A stretch of DNA of 64,000 nt from Ktedonosporobacter rubrisoli (lineage in GTDB: Bacteria > Chloroflexota > Ktedonobacteria > Ktedonobacterales > Ktedonobacteraceae). The number at the start of each line of letters is the position of its first letter. Positions within the stretch are counted from its first letter, which is position 1. Positions 33,615 through 43,677 of the stretch are shown here, piece after piece. The notes beneath the pieces are model-generated. The model ran no database searches. It had not been told where the DNA came from and worked only from the letters and a program-made list of their open reading frames with translations. The translations under genes were made by a program, and so were the position numbers. The DNA lies in NCBI RefSeq assembly GCF_004208415.1, contig NZ_CP035758.1:6572001-6636000 (forward strand), read 5' to 3'.

Positions 33615-34606
33615 ATAGTAAATCACGCCCTCTTAGTAAATGGTTTAAAACTGGCATATTGGCAACAGTTATCGCGTTCTGTTTGCTATTGACCAGTGCA
33701 ATCAGCACATTCGCCAATACTGTGAATATATCAGATCAAGCGGGGGTGCTGAATAAATCGCAGGTACGCAACGAAGCATCTTCGCTCCCATATGAAGTTG
33801 ATATCTTTACAGTTAGCAATTTTAGTGGAAACAATTCAGCCTTTGACCAGCGCGCACGTAGCAAGACCAACAATAATAGTATAGTTATTGCTATCAATGT
33901 CGTAGGCAGTGGCGGCCATCTGGCGATTGCTGGTGGTCGGAGCGTACCTTTGAACAGCAGCCAGAACCAGAGCGCTTATAACGCCTTTGCCAGCGATTTC
34001 CGCAGCAATCATGATTACACAAGTGCTACCGTCGCTGCACTGCGCTCTCTGCGCAACGACCTATCCAACAGTGGTGGTATTCTACCCGTTGGCGGCGGCC
34101 GGGGCGGAAATGCCTTTGGGAATAGCGCCCTGTGCTGCATCGGTATATTAGTGCTGGCCGGTATTCTCTTCTTTGTCTTCATTCGTCGGCGCCGAGGCGG
34201 CGGTGGTGGTGGAGGCTTTGGCGGTGGCCTCTTCAACAGACGTCCTCCAGAGCCTCGTTATGATCCACCTTACAACCAACCTTATAATCAGGGACCCTAT
34301 CCGCCCAACTATGGCCCTAACTATCCTCAGCAGAATCAGGGCATGAATCCCTGGGCTGCCGGTGGTCTGGGTGCGGCAGCTGGTGGTTTGATCGGTTACG
34401 AGCTGGGTAAGCAATCTGGTGAACGTGAAGGGGATCACGGAAACTGGGATAACCAGGGCGGTAACTTTGGCGGCGGAGATAATGGCGGCGGCAGTTTTGG
34501 CGGCGGCGACTTCGGTGGTGGCGACTCTGGCGGAGGAGACTTCGGTGGTGGAGATTTCGGAGGCGGCGACTTCGGCGGAGGTAACAGCGGAGGCGGCGAC
34601 TTCTAG
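33611..34606 (+). CDS. TPM-domain membrane protein with glycine-rich tail
   Basis: The 331-residue protein has a signal peptide (hydrophobic residues about 14-34, AISTFANT cut site), an extracellular TPM domain (VNISDQAGVLNKSQV to about residue 155), a membrane segment at about 175-192 (LCCIGILVLAGILFFVFI) and basic RRRRGG. A cytoplasmic tail rich in Pro/Tyr/Asn follows and ends in repeats of GGGDFGGGD. TPM (Psb32/MOLO-1-like) proteins with Gly-rich tails are common in bacteria; their job is not well known. AAGGAAGG precedes the start. A good terminator follows. Confidence 0.85.
   Translation: MNSKSRPLSKWFKTGILATVIAFCLLLTSAISTFANTVNISDQAGVLNKSQVRNEASSLPYEVDIFTVSNFSGNNSAFDQRARSKTNNNSIVIAINVVGSGGHLAIAGGRSVPLNSSQNQSAYNAFASDFRSNHDYTSATVAALRSLRNDLSNSGGILPVGGGRGGNAFGNSALCCIGILVLAGILFFVFIRRRRGGGGGGGFGGGLFNRRPPEPRYDPPYNQPYNQGPYPPNYGPNYPQQNQGMNPWAAGGLGAAAGGLIGYELGKQSGEREGDHGNWDNQGGNFGGGDNGGGSFGGGDFGGGDSGGGDFGGGDFGGGDFGGGNSGGGDF
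34456..34605 (+). repeat. GGCGGCGACTTC-type coding microrepeats
   Basis: Short units of 12-15 bp coding GGGDF/GGGDS/GGGNF are repeated about ten times in the 3' end of the TPM gene. Such sequence is prone to length change by slippage. Confidence 0.75.
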
Positions 34607-34627
34607 CCCGCTCATAAGCTCTAGAAA

Positions 34628-34663
34628 TGGCGGCAGGATGACTTTCTCGTTGTCCTGTCGCCA
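34628..34663 (+). terminator. Intrinsic terminator of the TPM gene
   Basis: TGGCGGCAGGA (34628-34638) pairs with TCCTGTCGCCA (34653-34663) with one G-U pair, followed by ATCTTATTTTC. Confidence 0.75.
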
Positions 34664-34774
34664 ATCTTATTTTCTGCCCCACTTCCGATGCATAAGCCTT
34701 GAGCCAGCAACGTCTCAATACGCTGTACCCGAGCTAGCGTTTGGCCCTCGCCTGTTCCATATACGAGCCGACAA

Positions 34775-35752
34775 TCAGTCGGCAAGCAGCGTATTACAGC
34801 GCTCGCGCAACAATTGCTCCGCGCCATCCCCCATCTGGCGAATCACCTCGGCAGCCGGTTTCTCCTTCTTCACCAGGCCCACAGCCTCGCCGGCATAGAT
34901 ATACGCCTGATCATAGTCCTTGCGCTTCATGGCTTCAGCCATCTGCTGACGAGCACTTTCGTTCTGCGCGAGCTCAGCAATCCGTGCATGCCATTGCTCG
35001 GCAAAGCTATTGCGTAAGGCGCGACCGGGATACTGCTCAGGCCAGGGAATGCCCTGGGCCACATCAAAGGCCCGTGTCAGCACTGTCTCATCCTCCCGCG
35101 CCTGAATGATCCGTGCGCGCGCCGCCTCTGTATTCTCGCATTCGGGCGAAGCCAGCAGGCAAGTGCCTACCCAGACACCCTGCGCGCCCGCCGCCAGCGC
35201 AGCCGCCACACCACGCGGCGTAGCGATACCGCCGGCCACCAGCACAGGCAGTTGCACATTATCAAGCACAGTTTGCAGAAGCGCCAGCGTCCCGACATGT
35301 CCCGTATGCCCGCCGGCTTCGCTGCCCTGAACCACCAGCAGGTCTACACCGGCCTGCGCGGCCTCCAGCGCCTCTTTGCGATTGTGAACCTGGGCCGCCA
35401 GTTGAATGCCTCGCCGATGCAACTCTTCCACATATGGAGCAGGCGAACCAAACGAAATGGAAAGCAAAAACGGGCCAGCCTCTAGCGAGGCCTGCAGAAG
35501 CTCGGGCCGCTGCTCGATTGCCCAGGCCATCAAGCCAATGCCAAAGCGTCCCTGTCCATCCTCGCCGCGCGCAATTGCCGCCTCACGCGCAATAAGTTCC
35601 GGCGTCTCCTTGCTGCCTATCCCAATCATCCCCAATCCTCCACCCTGGGAGACGGCCTGCGCGAGCCGTCCCCGGCCGACGTAGGCCATAGGCGCCCCAA
35701 CGATAGGGTAGCGTAGTTGCCAGGACGTTGTGAGAAATGTATGCAGCATCAT
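34775..35752 (-). CDS. Nitronate monooxygenase (2-nitropropane dioxygenase family)
   Basis: The 325-residue flavoprotein matches the family in YPIVGAPMAYVG near the start, VVQGSEAGGHTGH (FMN and His region), VLVAGGIATPRGVAAALAAGA and GVWVGTCLLASPE. These enzymes use FMN and oxygen to oxidise nitronates and detoxify propionate-3-nitronate; the family also includes enoyl-ACP reductase FabK-type members, so the exact substrate is open. The TIM-barrel length is as expected. It is transcribed alone toward the TPM gene. Confidence 0.9.
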   Translation of the reverse strand: MMLHTFLTTSWQLRYPIVGAPMAYVGRGRLAQAVSQGGGLGMIGIGSKETPELIAREAAIARGEDGQGRFGIGLMAWAIEQRPELLQASLEAGPFLLSISFGSPAPYVEELHRRGIQLAAQVHNRKEALEAAQAGVDLLVVQGSEAGGHTGHVGTLALLQTVLDNVQLPVLVAGGIATPRGVAAALAAGAQGVWVGTCLLASPECENTEAARARIIQAREDETVLTRAFDVAQGIPWPEQYPGRALRNSFAEQWHARIAELAQNESARQQMAEAMKRKDYDQAYIYAGEAVGLVKKEKPAAEVIRQMGDGAEQLLRERCNTLLAD

Positions 35753-35904
35753 TTTGTCCCTTTCATGTAAATGCTCTCATCTCACTATATCCCAAACAAG
35801 GATAAAGGGACAATTGACAAGACATCCAAACCTAGAAGCTGAGAAGAAGACTAATAAAACTGTCCTCTTTTGGAGAACGGCTACAGAAGCGAAAAAATAA
35901 AGAA

Positions 35905-35932
35905 GAGGAAGCCCACAATTGAAAGCTTCCTC
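35905..35932 (-). terminator. Intrinsic terminator of the atp operon
   Basis: GAGGAAGC (35905-35912) pairs with GCTTCCTC (35925-35932). On the minus strand it is followed by TTCTTTATTTTTTCG, 22 nt after the atpC stop codon. Confidence 0.85.
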
Positions 35933-35953
35933 CTCAGCGTATAGTTTGCAAGA

Positions 35954-36409
35954 TTAATCCTGCGAAGTCGGCATATCGATACGACGCCGGCCGCGACGGC
36001 GTGAGATCTCCACGACCTTGAGGCGGGAAACCGCACGTTCCAGAGCTCCCTGTAACTCCGCTCTCTCAACGTCATTACGCGTCTCGGACAGACGTTCCTG
36101 AGCGCGGCGACGGGCCTCCTCAGCGCGAGCCTGATCGATCTCATCAGCATGTTCCGCAGTATCGGCAAGCACCGTCACAGAATTGTGAGATACTTCCAGG
36201 AAGCCGCCGGAGACAAACATTGAATCCTCGGCGCCATCCAGCTCGATGCGCAATATGCCCGGAGACAGGAACGCGAGCAGAGGAGCATGGCGGGGCAGAA
36301 TACCAAGCTGCCCTTCCGCTCCCGGCGCACTCACCAAATTGGCCTCGCCGTTATAAAGCTCGCGCTCGGCAGTCACGACCTCGACATGCAGAGTATTGCG
36401 TGTCGCCAT
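35954..36409 (-). CDS. atpC: ATP synthase F1 subunit epsilon
   Basis: The 151-residue protein has the N-terminal beta sandwich (LHVEVVTAERELYNGEA, then GQLGILPRHAPLLAFLSPG) and the C-terminal two-helix part (EIDQARAEEARRRAQERL). Epsilon links the central stalk to the c-ring and can inhibit ATP hydrolysis. The C-terminal tail of about 15 basic residues (SRRRGRRRIDMPTSQD) is an extension beyond the usual end. It starts 3 nt after atpD and is the last gene of the operon. Confidence 0.95.
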   Translation of the reverse strand: MATRNTLHVEVVTAERELYNGEANLVSAPGAEGQLGILPRHAPLLAFLSPGILRIELDGAEDSMFVSGGFLEVSHNSVTVLADTAEHADEIDQARAEEARRRAQERLSETRNDVERAELQGALERAVSRLKVVEISRRRGRRRIDMPTSQD

Positions 36410-36412
36410 CGT

Positions 36413-37834
36413 TTAACCCTTCTTCTGCTCGTCTTCGTAGCTCTGTATAACCTCATCGATCGAGCCCTTCAGATAGAAGTGGTGCTCGGGAATGTGGTCA
36501 TACTTGCCACCCAGAATATCTTTAAAGCCGCTTACCGTATCCTTCACATGCACATACTTACCCTCAAGGCCTGTGAAGACCGCCGCCACCGTAAAGGGCT
36601 GCGAGCAGAAGCGCTCAAGCTTACGAGCGCGCGCCACGGTGAGCTTGTCCTCATCGGGGAGTTCGTCGACACCCAGGATCGCGATGATATCCTGTAAGTC
36701 CTTGTAGCGCTGCAGCACGGTCTGCACGCCGCGAGCCACACTATAGTGCTCCTGCCCCACGACCTGTGGATCAAGAATACGGCTGGTCGAAGCCAGAGGA
36801 TCGACGGCGGGATAGATACCGCGCTCAAAGATCGAGCGCTCAAGCACGATCGTCGAGTCAAGGTGCGCAAAGGTCGTGGCCGGCGCGGGATCGGTGTAGT
36901 CGTCAGCGGGCACGTATACTGCCTGCATCGAAGTGATCGAGCCCTTCTTGGTCGAGGTGATGCGCTCCTGTAAAGCGCCCATCTCTTCAGCCAGGTTTGG
37001 CTGGTAACCCACGGCCGATGGCATACGACCGAGCAGAGCCGAGACTTCAGCACCTGCCTGCGTAAAGCGGAAGATGTTATCGATAAAGAGCAGAACGTCT
37101 TTGCCCTCTTCATCGCGGAAGTATTCAGCAATGGCCAGTCCGGTCAGAGCCACGCGCAGACGGGAGCCGGGAGGCTCGTTCATCTGTCCGAAGACCATAG
37201 CCAGACGGTCGATAACTTTTGCTTCCTGCATTTCATGGTACAGGTCGTTACCCTCACGTGTGCGCTCGCCTACGCCAGCGAACACGCTATAGCCACCGTG
37301 CCCCTTAGCGATATTATTGATAAGTTCCTGAATGATAACAGTCTTGCCGACGCCGGCACCACCGAAGGCTCCAATCTTACCACCCTTCATGAAGGGGCAG
37401 ATCAGGTCGATAACCTTAATGCCAGTCTCGAAAACTTCGATATTCGCAGCCTGGTCTTCCAGCTCGGGCGGCTGGCGGTGAATCGGATAGTGCGGTGCAT
37501 CAGTCACTTCCGGCTTATTATCGACGGCATGGCCAAGCACATTAAAGATGCGCCCCAGGGTCTTTGGGCCAACGGGAACCGAGATTGGCGCCCCGGTATC
37601 GATGGCGTCAGTGCCGCGCTGCAAGCCATCGGTTGGACCCATGGCCACGCAGCGAACCCAGTTATTGCCAAGGTGCTGCTCTACCTCAAGCGCGAGATCC
37701 TGCTCAGCGCCCTCGGGACGGGTAATCAATTCATTATAAATTTCTGGTAGCTGGTCTGGGGGAAACTCAACGTCTACAACCGCCCCCAGTACCTGCACGA
37801 CTTTTCCCTTCGTGCCAGTTTGTGTCACTGCCAT
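36413..37834 (-). CDS. atpD: ATP synthase F1 subunit beta
   Basis: The 473-residue catalytic subunit has Walker A GGAGVGKTV, GERTREGNDLYHEM with the catalytic Glu, the Walker B region LLFIDNIFRFTQAG and the DELSEED-like region near the end (here GVDELPDEDKLTV). It makes ATP from ADP and phosphate at the alpha/beta interface. Length and order are as usual. A 9-bp hairpin lies in the gap between it and atpG. Confidence 0.98.
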   Translation of the reverse strand: MAVTQTGTKGKVVQVLGAVVDVEFPPDQLPEIYNELITRPEGAEQDLALEVEQHLGNNWVRCVAMGPTDGLQRGTDAIDTGAPISVPVGPKTLGRIFNVLGHAVDNKPEVTDAPHYPIHRQPPELEDQAANIEVFETGIKVIDLICPFMKGGKIGAFGGAGVGKTVIIQELINNIAKGHGGYSVFAGVGERTREGNDLYHEMQEAKVIDRLAMVFGQMNEPPGSRLRVALTGLAIAEYFRDEEGKDVLLFIDNIFRFTQAGAEVSALLGRMPSAVGYQPNLAEEMGALQERITSTKKGSITSMQAVYVPADDYTDPAPATTFAHLDSTIVLERSIFERGIYPAVDPLASTSRILDPQVVGQEHYSVARGVQTVLQRYKDLQDIIAILGVDELPDEDKLTVARARKLERFCSQPFTVAAVFTGLEGKYVHVKDTVSGFKDILGGKYDHIPEHHFYLKGSIDEVIQSYEDEQKKG

Positions 37835-37852
37835 ATATTCTTTTTCTCCATT

Positions 37853-37889
37853 ATAGAGGCATGAAACATTTTCTGCTGGTTGCCTCTAT
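37853..37889 (-). other. Hairpin between atpG and atpD
   Basis: ATAGAGGCA (37853-37861) pairs with TGCCTCTAT (37881-37889) around a 19-nt loop in the 69-nt intergenic gap. It could tune relative expression or mark an RNA processing site. Confidence 0.4.
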
Positions 37890-37903
37890 GGCATGCAATG
37901 CTT

Positions 37904-38794
37904 TTATAGCGCCTCTGCGCCAGATACCACCTCAAGAATCTGGGTAGTGATAGATGCCTGGCGGGCCTTATTATAAGTCAGCGTAAGATCCTGCAAGACT
38001 TCGTTAGCGTTATCGGTAGCGTTTTTCATGGCTACCATCTGAGCTGAATAAAAGCTAGCTATCGTCTCCAACATGGCCTGATAGACCTGGACATCGATAT
38101 AGCGGGGCAGCAGAGCCTGCAAGAGTTCCTTTGGCCCTGGCTCATAGATGTAATCTACCTGAGCCTGCTGATCGCCCTGGTCCTCGGGTGGCTGTACCGG
38201 CAGCAGTTGTACCAAAGTGGGTCGCTGTATCACCGTGTTGACAAACTCGGGATAAACCAGATAGACAACATCGACCTCCTCTTTTAAGAAGGCGTCTACA
38301 GCAACCTGCGCGATAGCCGAAGCATCGGTCAGCGCCGGCCGATCACCATAGTTAGTGAACTCGGCAATCAGATTCTGCTGACTGCGCACGATAAAATCGC
38401 GGCCTCTGCGTCCAACGGCGATATAATCGACGCCGGGCTTCTGCCCGCCATCAGCCAGCTTATTTTGTAGCTCAAGCACACCACTGGCAGCCTTGCGGTT
38501 GACATTACTCGGCAGAGCTCCACACATACCTCGATCGGGAGCAATCAGCAAAAGGCCGATTTTACGCACCGAGCGCTGTTTGAGCAAGGCGGCCTCGTCG
38601 CCAAAGTCCTCCCCACTGGCATTGGCCAGGCGCGAGACAAGCGCGCGCAGCTGATCGGCATAAGGACGAGATTCTGCAACTCGATCCTGTGCCCTGCGCA
38701 TCTTGCTGCTCGCGACCATCTGCATAGACTTGGTGACCTGGCCCAGATTCTTGACCGCGCGCATGCGCCGCCGAATTTCTCGGGTCGATGGCAT
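37904..38794 (-). CDS. atpG: ATP synthase F1 subunit gamma
   Basis: The 296-residue central-stalk subunit begins PSTREIRRRMRAVKNLGQVTKSMQMVA-like (seen as REIRRRMRAVKN and TKSMQMVASSKMRRAQ) and ends SFYSAQMVAMKNATDNANEV with TYNKARQASITTQILEVVSGA, both family hallmarks. It rotates inside the alpha3beta3 ring. An insert with acidic/Gln residues (PPEDQGDQQAQVDYIYEPG, near residue 205) lengthens a surface loop. It starts 12 nt after atpA. Confidence 0.97.
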   Translation of the reverse strand: MPSTREIRRRMRAVKNLGQVTKSMQMVASSKMRRAQDRVAESRPYADQLRALVSRLANASGEDFGDEAALLKQRSVRKIGLLLIAPDRGMCGALPSNVNRKAASGVLELQNKLADGGQKPGVDYIAVGRRGRDFIVRSQQNLIAEFTNYGDRPALTDASAIAQVAVDAFLKEEVDVVYLVYPEFVNTVIQRPTLVQLLPVQPPEDQGDQQAQVDYIYEPGPKELLQALLPRYIDVQVYQAMLETIASFYSAQMVAMKNATDNANEVLQDLTLTYNKARQASITTQILEVVSGAEAL

Positions 38795-38806
38795 AAGTTC
38801 GGTCTC

Positions 38807-40339
<1,533 letters not shown>

Positions 40340-40467
40340 CGTTGTTCCTCCTAGTCATCCTGGCGGCCCATCCCTGCTGTCTCACTTCTCTTTCATTTGT
40401 ATCTTCCTCCAGGGAGGGGGTGCCAGGTGGATCTAATCTACTTACGGGGTTGCTTGCTTTCGTTCTG

Positions 40468-41127
40468 CTAGGCGCGGTCCTTAGCACCGGCGCCGGGCAT
40501 CGTATAGGTAGAAGCTTTCGTCTGGGCCTCGTGACCGTCGCTGCTAGTTTTAGCTAATTCTTCAGAAAAAAAATCAAAATCGGCGCTTGAAACAGTCGTC
40601 AACAATTGCTGCTGAAGTGCGCTCAAGCGGTAGCGGACACTACCATCAACAATTTGGTCCCCGACGCGGGCTACAACCCCACCAAGAATGCTCGGATCTA
40701 CCCGAGTCTGTATAATAATGGACTTACCAGTTTTGCGTTCTAACGCCTGCTTTACCAGCGTGCTCTGCGCTTCATCCATTGGAGCGGCCGTCGTGACCAG
40801 CGCCACGGCCTGGTTACGATACTCCAGTTCCATGGCCTCTAGCTCACGGGCAATATTAGGCATAACTTCAACAAGCCCGCGCTGAATAATTAGCAGAGCA
40901 AGGTTGAGCGACGTAGGTAGCACCCTGGACGCCAGTTCCTGGCGTATAGCTGCCTCTTTGCGCTGCGCGGGAATCTTCGGCTCGCGTAGGAGATAGGATA
41001 GCTTGCGATGTGAAAAAAGCCGGGCTATCTCTTTTACGTCTTCGAGCGTGCGGTCAAGCGTATTCTGCTTTCGGGCCAGATCAAAGATCGCTCCCGCGTA
41101 GCGGCGTGCTATCGCTCCCTTTAACAT
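40468..41127 (-). CDS. atpH: ATP synthase F1 subunit delta
   Basis: The 219-residue peripheral-stalk subunit has the N-terminal helical domain (ARRYAGAIFDLARKQN) and the C-terminal GGVVARVGDQIVDGSVR motif. A tail of some 30 residues after VSSADFDFFSEEL (Ser/Thr/Lys-rich) extends past the usual length near 180. The start codon overlaps the atpF stop (TAATG at 41125-41129), so the two are translationally coupled. Confidence 0.95.
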   Translation of the reverse strand: MLKGAIARRYAGAIFDLARKQNTLDRTLEDVKEIARLFSHRKLSYLLREPKIPAQRKEAAIRQELASRVLPTSLNLALLIIQRGLVEVMPNIARELEAMELEYRNQAVALVTTAAPMDEAQSTLVKQALERKTGKSIIIQTRVDPSILGGVVARVGDQIVDGSVRYRLSALQQQLLTTVSSADFDFFSEELAKTSSDGHEAQTKASTYTMPGAGAKDRA

Positions 41128-41675
41128 TAGTTATTCCTCGTCTGGTCAGCAGCACTTACAAACTCTTCCACCAGACGGCGGTTATCTTTGCTATCGACCG
41201 ATCTGCTAATTACTTTTCCGGCAGCATCGATCGAGAGATTGACGACCAGGCGGCTCAGCTCAGCACGAGCACGGCTAGTCTCCTGCTGGATACGGGCGAT
41301 TTGCTGCTGACTGATCTGCTCTGCCCGTGCATTGGCCTCTTCCTGTATACGATTGGCTTCTTGCTGGGCAGCTTTGGTGGCTCGCTCGATGGTCTCCTGA
41401 GCCTGCCGACGCGCATCAAGCAGGATCTGCTCCACACGCGAATTGGCCTCAGCGAGATCGCGCTTGGCTTTCTCTGCATTCTCAATGCCTTCTCGGATGG
41501 TCGCCTGCCGCTTATCAAGCGTTTTCAGGATGATGGGCAGGAGCCACTTCCAGAGAATGATAAAGACTATCAGAAAGCTGATAAGCTGCGAGACAAAGTT
41601 CAACGTGTTGATGCCGAGCGCATCGAGCCCACCAGCGGATTCAGCAAGAACCAGCGATTGCACTGCTATGTGCAT
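41127..41675 (-). CDS. atpF: ATP synthase F0 subunit b
   Basis: The 182-residue peripheral stalk subunit has one membrane segment (about 27-47, FVSQLISFLIVFIILWKWLL) preceded by an extracytoplasmic start, then a long charged coiled coil with many Arg/Glu/Gln (EGIENAEKAKRDLAEA, QQEANRIQEEANARAEQ). It holds the F1 head still. An 11-fold pattern cannot be checked by eye. It lies between atpE and atpH as usual. Confidence 0.95.
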   Translation of the reverse strand: MHIAVQSLVLAESAGGLDALGINTLNFVSQLISFLIVFIILWKWLLPIILKTLDKRQATIREGIENAEKAKRDLAEANSRVEQILLDARRQAQETIERATKAAQQEANRIQEEANARAEQISQQQIARIQQETSRARAELSRLVVNLSIDAAGKVISRSVDSKDNRRLVEEFVSAADQTRNN

Positions 41676-41824
41676 GGTGAACGCCTCCTTTCCTCAGACG
41701 CGATACCATCTTACATAATAGCACGGAGACGCGGCATGTCGCGTTTCTCTCAACACTATGCACTACCTCGGGAGAGGAACGATAAGCGTAACGTGCTACG
41801 TCTCCACACTATAATTAAGATAGG

Positions 41825-42043
41825 TTATACGAACTTGAGCAGCAGGGCGACCACCAGTGCATAGATAGCGATAGCTTCGGCGAACACGATAGCAAGGATC
41901 ATATTTGTCTGGATAACAGGCGCGGCTTCCGGGTTACGACCAAGCGCGTTGGCAGCCTGACCGCCGATGATACCGATACCGATGCCAGGTCCAATAGCAC
42001 CAAGACCAATTGCCAAAGCTACTGCAAGAGTGGTAAAGTTCAT
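41825..42043 (-). CDS. atpE: ATP synthase F0 subunit c
   Basis: The 72-residue proteolipid has two membrane helices around the loop GRNPEAAP. The ion-carrying Glu56 is in IVFAEAIAIYALV. The first helix has the glycine pattern GAIGPGIGIGIIGG, with Pro where sodium-type c subunits have Gln, and Ala where they have Ser/Thr after the Glu; this favours proton coupling (inference). The gene follows a 338-nt gap after atpB. Confidence 0.96.
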   Translation of the reverse strand: MNFTTLAVALAIGLGAIGPGIGIGIIGGQAANALGRNPEAAPVIQTNMILAIVFAEAIAIYALVVALLLKFV

Positions 42044-42381
42044 GATGAAAATCCTCCTTTAAGGACGAGCAAATGTTATTTCAAATTAATATTTCTATGC
42101 AAACCGCAGCAAAAATACCTGCGAGTAGCAATCAGGTTAGCTTATCATAATGACCGGGCCCCTGCCAGATTCGTCTCTGACATACCCTGTCCCCTACCTA
42201 CACACAACGGAACGGCTTCAATACCTCACTATCTTCAGCGCCACCTCATTTTAAAGCGGTTCTGACCTCATGATTATACTGCATTGCCGCTCCTCACTCG
42301 CTACCAGATTAATGGCATTATTCACCATAAGCACATGCGTTCTCCCCGGTATGCGCTTCGTTTCTCTGGGAAAAAGTGAAT
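42044..42381 (-). other. Unusually long gap between atpB and atpE
   Basis: No gene was seen in these 338 nt, although other gaps in the operon are 3-150 nt. TATAAT is present on the minus strand at 42273-42278 but no matching -35 is clear. It could hold an internal promoter or leader that allows extra expression of the c subunit, which is needed in many copies. Confidence 0.45.
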
Positions 42382-43272
42382 TTAGTGTGCAGCGACGCCT
42401 TCTTTTTCTGTGATCTCCCCGTGGGCTGCGTGCTCTTCATGATCATGGCTGTGGCTTGTGGTACCCAACTCCAGGAAAACCAGGGTCAGGAAGCCAAAGA
42501 CGAAAGCCTGAACGGCAGCAACAAAAATTTCCAGTGGGATAAAGACTATGTTGGCAACGGCTGGAAGCAAGAAGGCAAATACTGCAAGCAGCACGCTACC
42601 GGCAAAGATATTACCAAAGAGACGGAAGGAGAAAGAGATGATACGCCCCGCCTCACTGATAATTTCTAGCAGGCCGACAACAAACTCGACGATACCCATT
42701 GGGCCACGGGTAAACAAGGCTTTGAAGTTAAAGTATTTGCTCAGATGCGATCCGCCTCCCAACATAGCAAACCCGAAGCCCTGCGTTACTACAACCGAGA
42801 CAACGGCCATAGCAATCGTGAGGTTAAGGTCAGTCGTGGGCGGTCGGAACCATGGCACAATTGCGTTAGAGACGTCGCCGAACAAGAACATGATCGGCTG
42901 CGGCTGAATGCCATGCTTCAACAGTTCATCAACCTTGACGGTCCCTATGGTATCGATACCCGGAAAGACGTCAAGCAGGTTGGCGACAAAGGCAAAAATG
43001 ATGAATGTCGCGACAAGGGGAAAAAATTTCCTTCCCTTCTCTTTACCCGAAACGCTCTCAACTAGCCCTAAGAGGGCCTCAATCAACCACTCAAGAGCAT
43101 TCTGTAGGCCAGAAGGGATCATGTCACGCTTGCGCGTGCCAAAGTAGAATACCACAACTAGCGCAATAATTGTGATCCATGTGCAGAGCAGTGTATTAGT
43201 AACCGGGAACCCGAAAGGTCTAGCGATGACCTCGGGCGCAATTACTATTTCAGGAAGTCTCCATAGATTCAC
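42382..43272 (-). CDS. atpB: ATP synthase F0 subunit a
   Basis: The 296-residue membrane subunit has the essential Arg in SFSFRLFGNIFAG (near residue 217), TTDLNLTIAMAVVSVVV, and GLLEIISEAGRI. It forms the half-channels through which ions reach the c-ring. A His/Glu-rich C-terminal tail of about 25 residues (SHSHDHEEHAAHGEITEKEG) is unusual and could bind metal. It starts 66 nt after atpI. Confidence 0.96.
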   Translation of the reverse strand: MNLWRLPEIVIAPEVIARPFGFPVTNTLLCTWITIIALVVVFYFGTRKRDMIPSGLQNALEWLIEALLGLVESVSGKEKGRKFFPLVATFIIFAFVANLLDVFPGIDTIGTVKVDELLKHGIQPQPIMFLFGDVSNAIVPWFRPPTTDLNLTIAMAVVSVVVTQGFGFAMLGGGSHLSKYFNFKALFTRGPMGIVEFVVGLLEIISEAGRIISFSFRLFGNIFAGSVLLAVFAFLLPAVANIVFIPLEIFVAAVQAFVFGFLTLVFLELGTTSHSHDHEEHAAHGEITEKEGVAAH

Positions 43273-43338
43273 TCGGCATCCTCCCTATTTCGCCGAGCGC
43301 TGCCAGGTCTGGAGTGCTTAATGGTCTCCCCATCTATC

Positions 43339-43560
43339 CTATTTTTGAAACACACTCTTGTATAAACGGTATGCTCCATATATACCTGTGATCAGGCCAA
43401 GCAGCAGCCCGAGAAGTATAAACAAAGGTTTGGTATGGATAAGGCCATCAAGATAGTTTCCTGCAATGGCACCTACGACAATGGGGACGACTATTGTGAA
43501 GCCCATTCCGCCTAAGGCCCCCAGAGCTATTGGTAGCGAGGGTGGCGGTTTCTCGTTCAT
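43339..43560 (-). CDS. atpI: AtpZ/AtpI-like small membrane protein
   Basis: The 73-residue protein has two membrane helices (about 14-36 and 44-66) with GIYGAYRLYKSV at the end, as in AtpZ/AtpI proteins that help assemble the c-ring or move magnesium or calcium. It is the first gene of the operon, 38 nt downstream of a strong promoter. Confidence 0.85.
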   Translation of the reverse strand: MNEKPPPSLPIALGALGGMGFTIVVPIVVGAIAGNYLDGLIHTKPLFILLGLLLGLITGIYGAYRLYKSVFQK

Positions 43561-43603
43561 GCTTAGTTTCCCGTCTGTCTTTTCTCATTATTATACCGTT
43601 TGG

Positions 43604-43633
43604 ATTATAGCACACGGGGATGTTTTTTTGCAA
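43604..43633 (-). promoter_or_regulatory. atp operon promoter
   Basis: On the minus strand TTGCAA (43628-43633) and a perfect TATAAT (43604-43609) are 18 bp apart, 43 nt before the atpI start. Confidence 0.7.
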
Positions 43634-43677
43634 CAGTTGATACATTTACAGGTTTCTATTTCCATATCTTTGTTGAC

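Noticed and set aside
36544..37131. Long second frame inside atpD
   Set aside because: It is a shadow of the conserved atpD frame, with Arg/Ser-rich composition.
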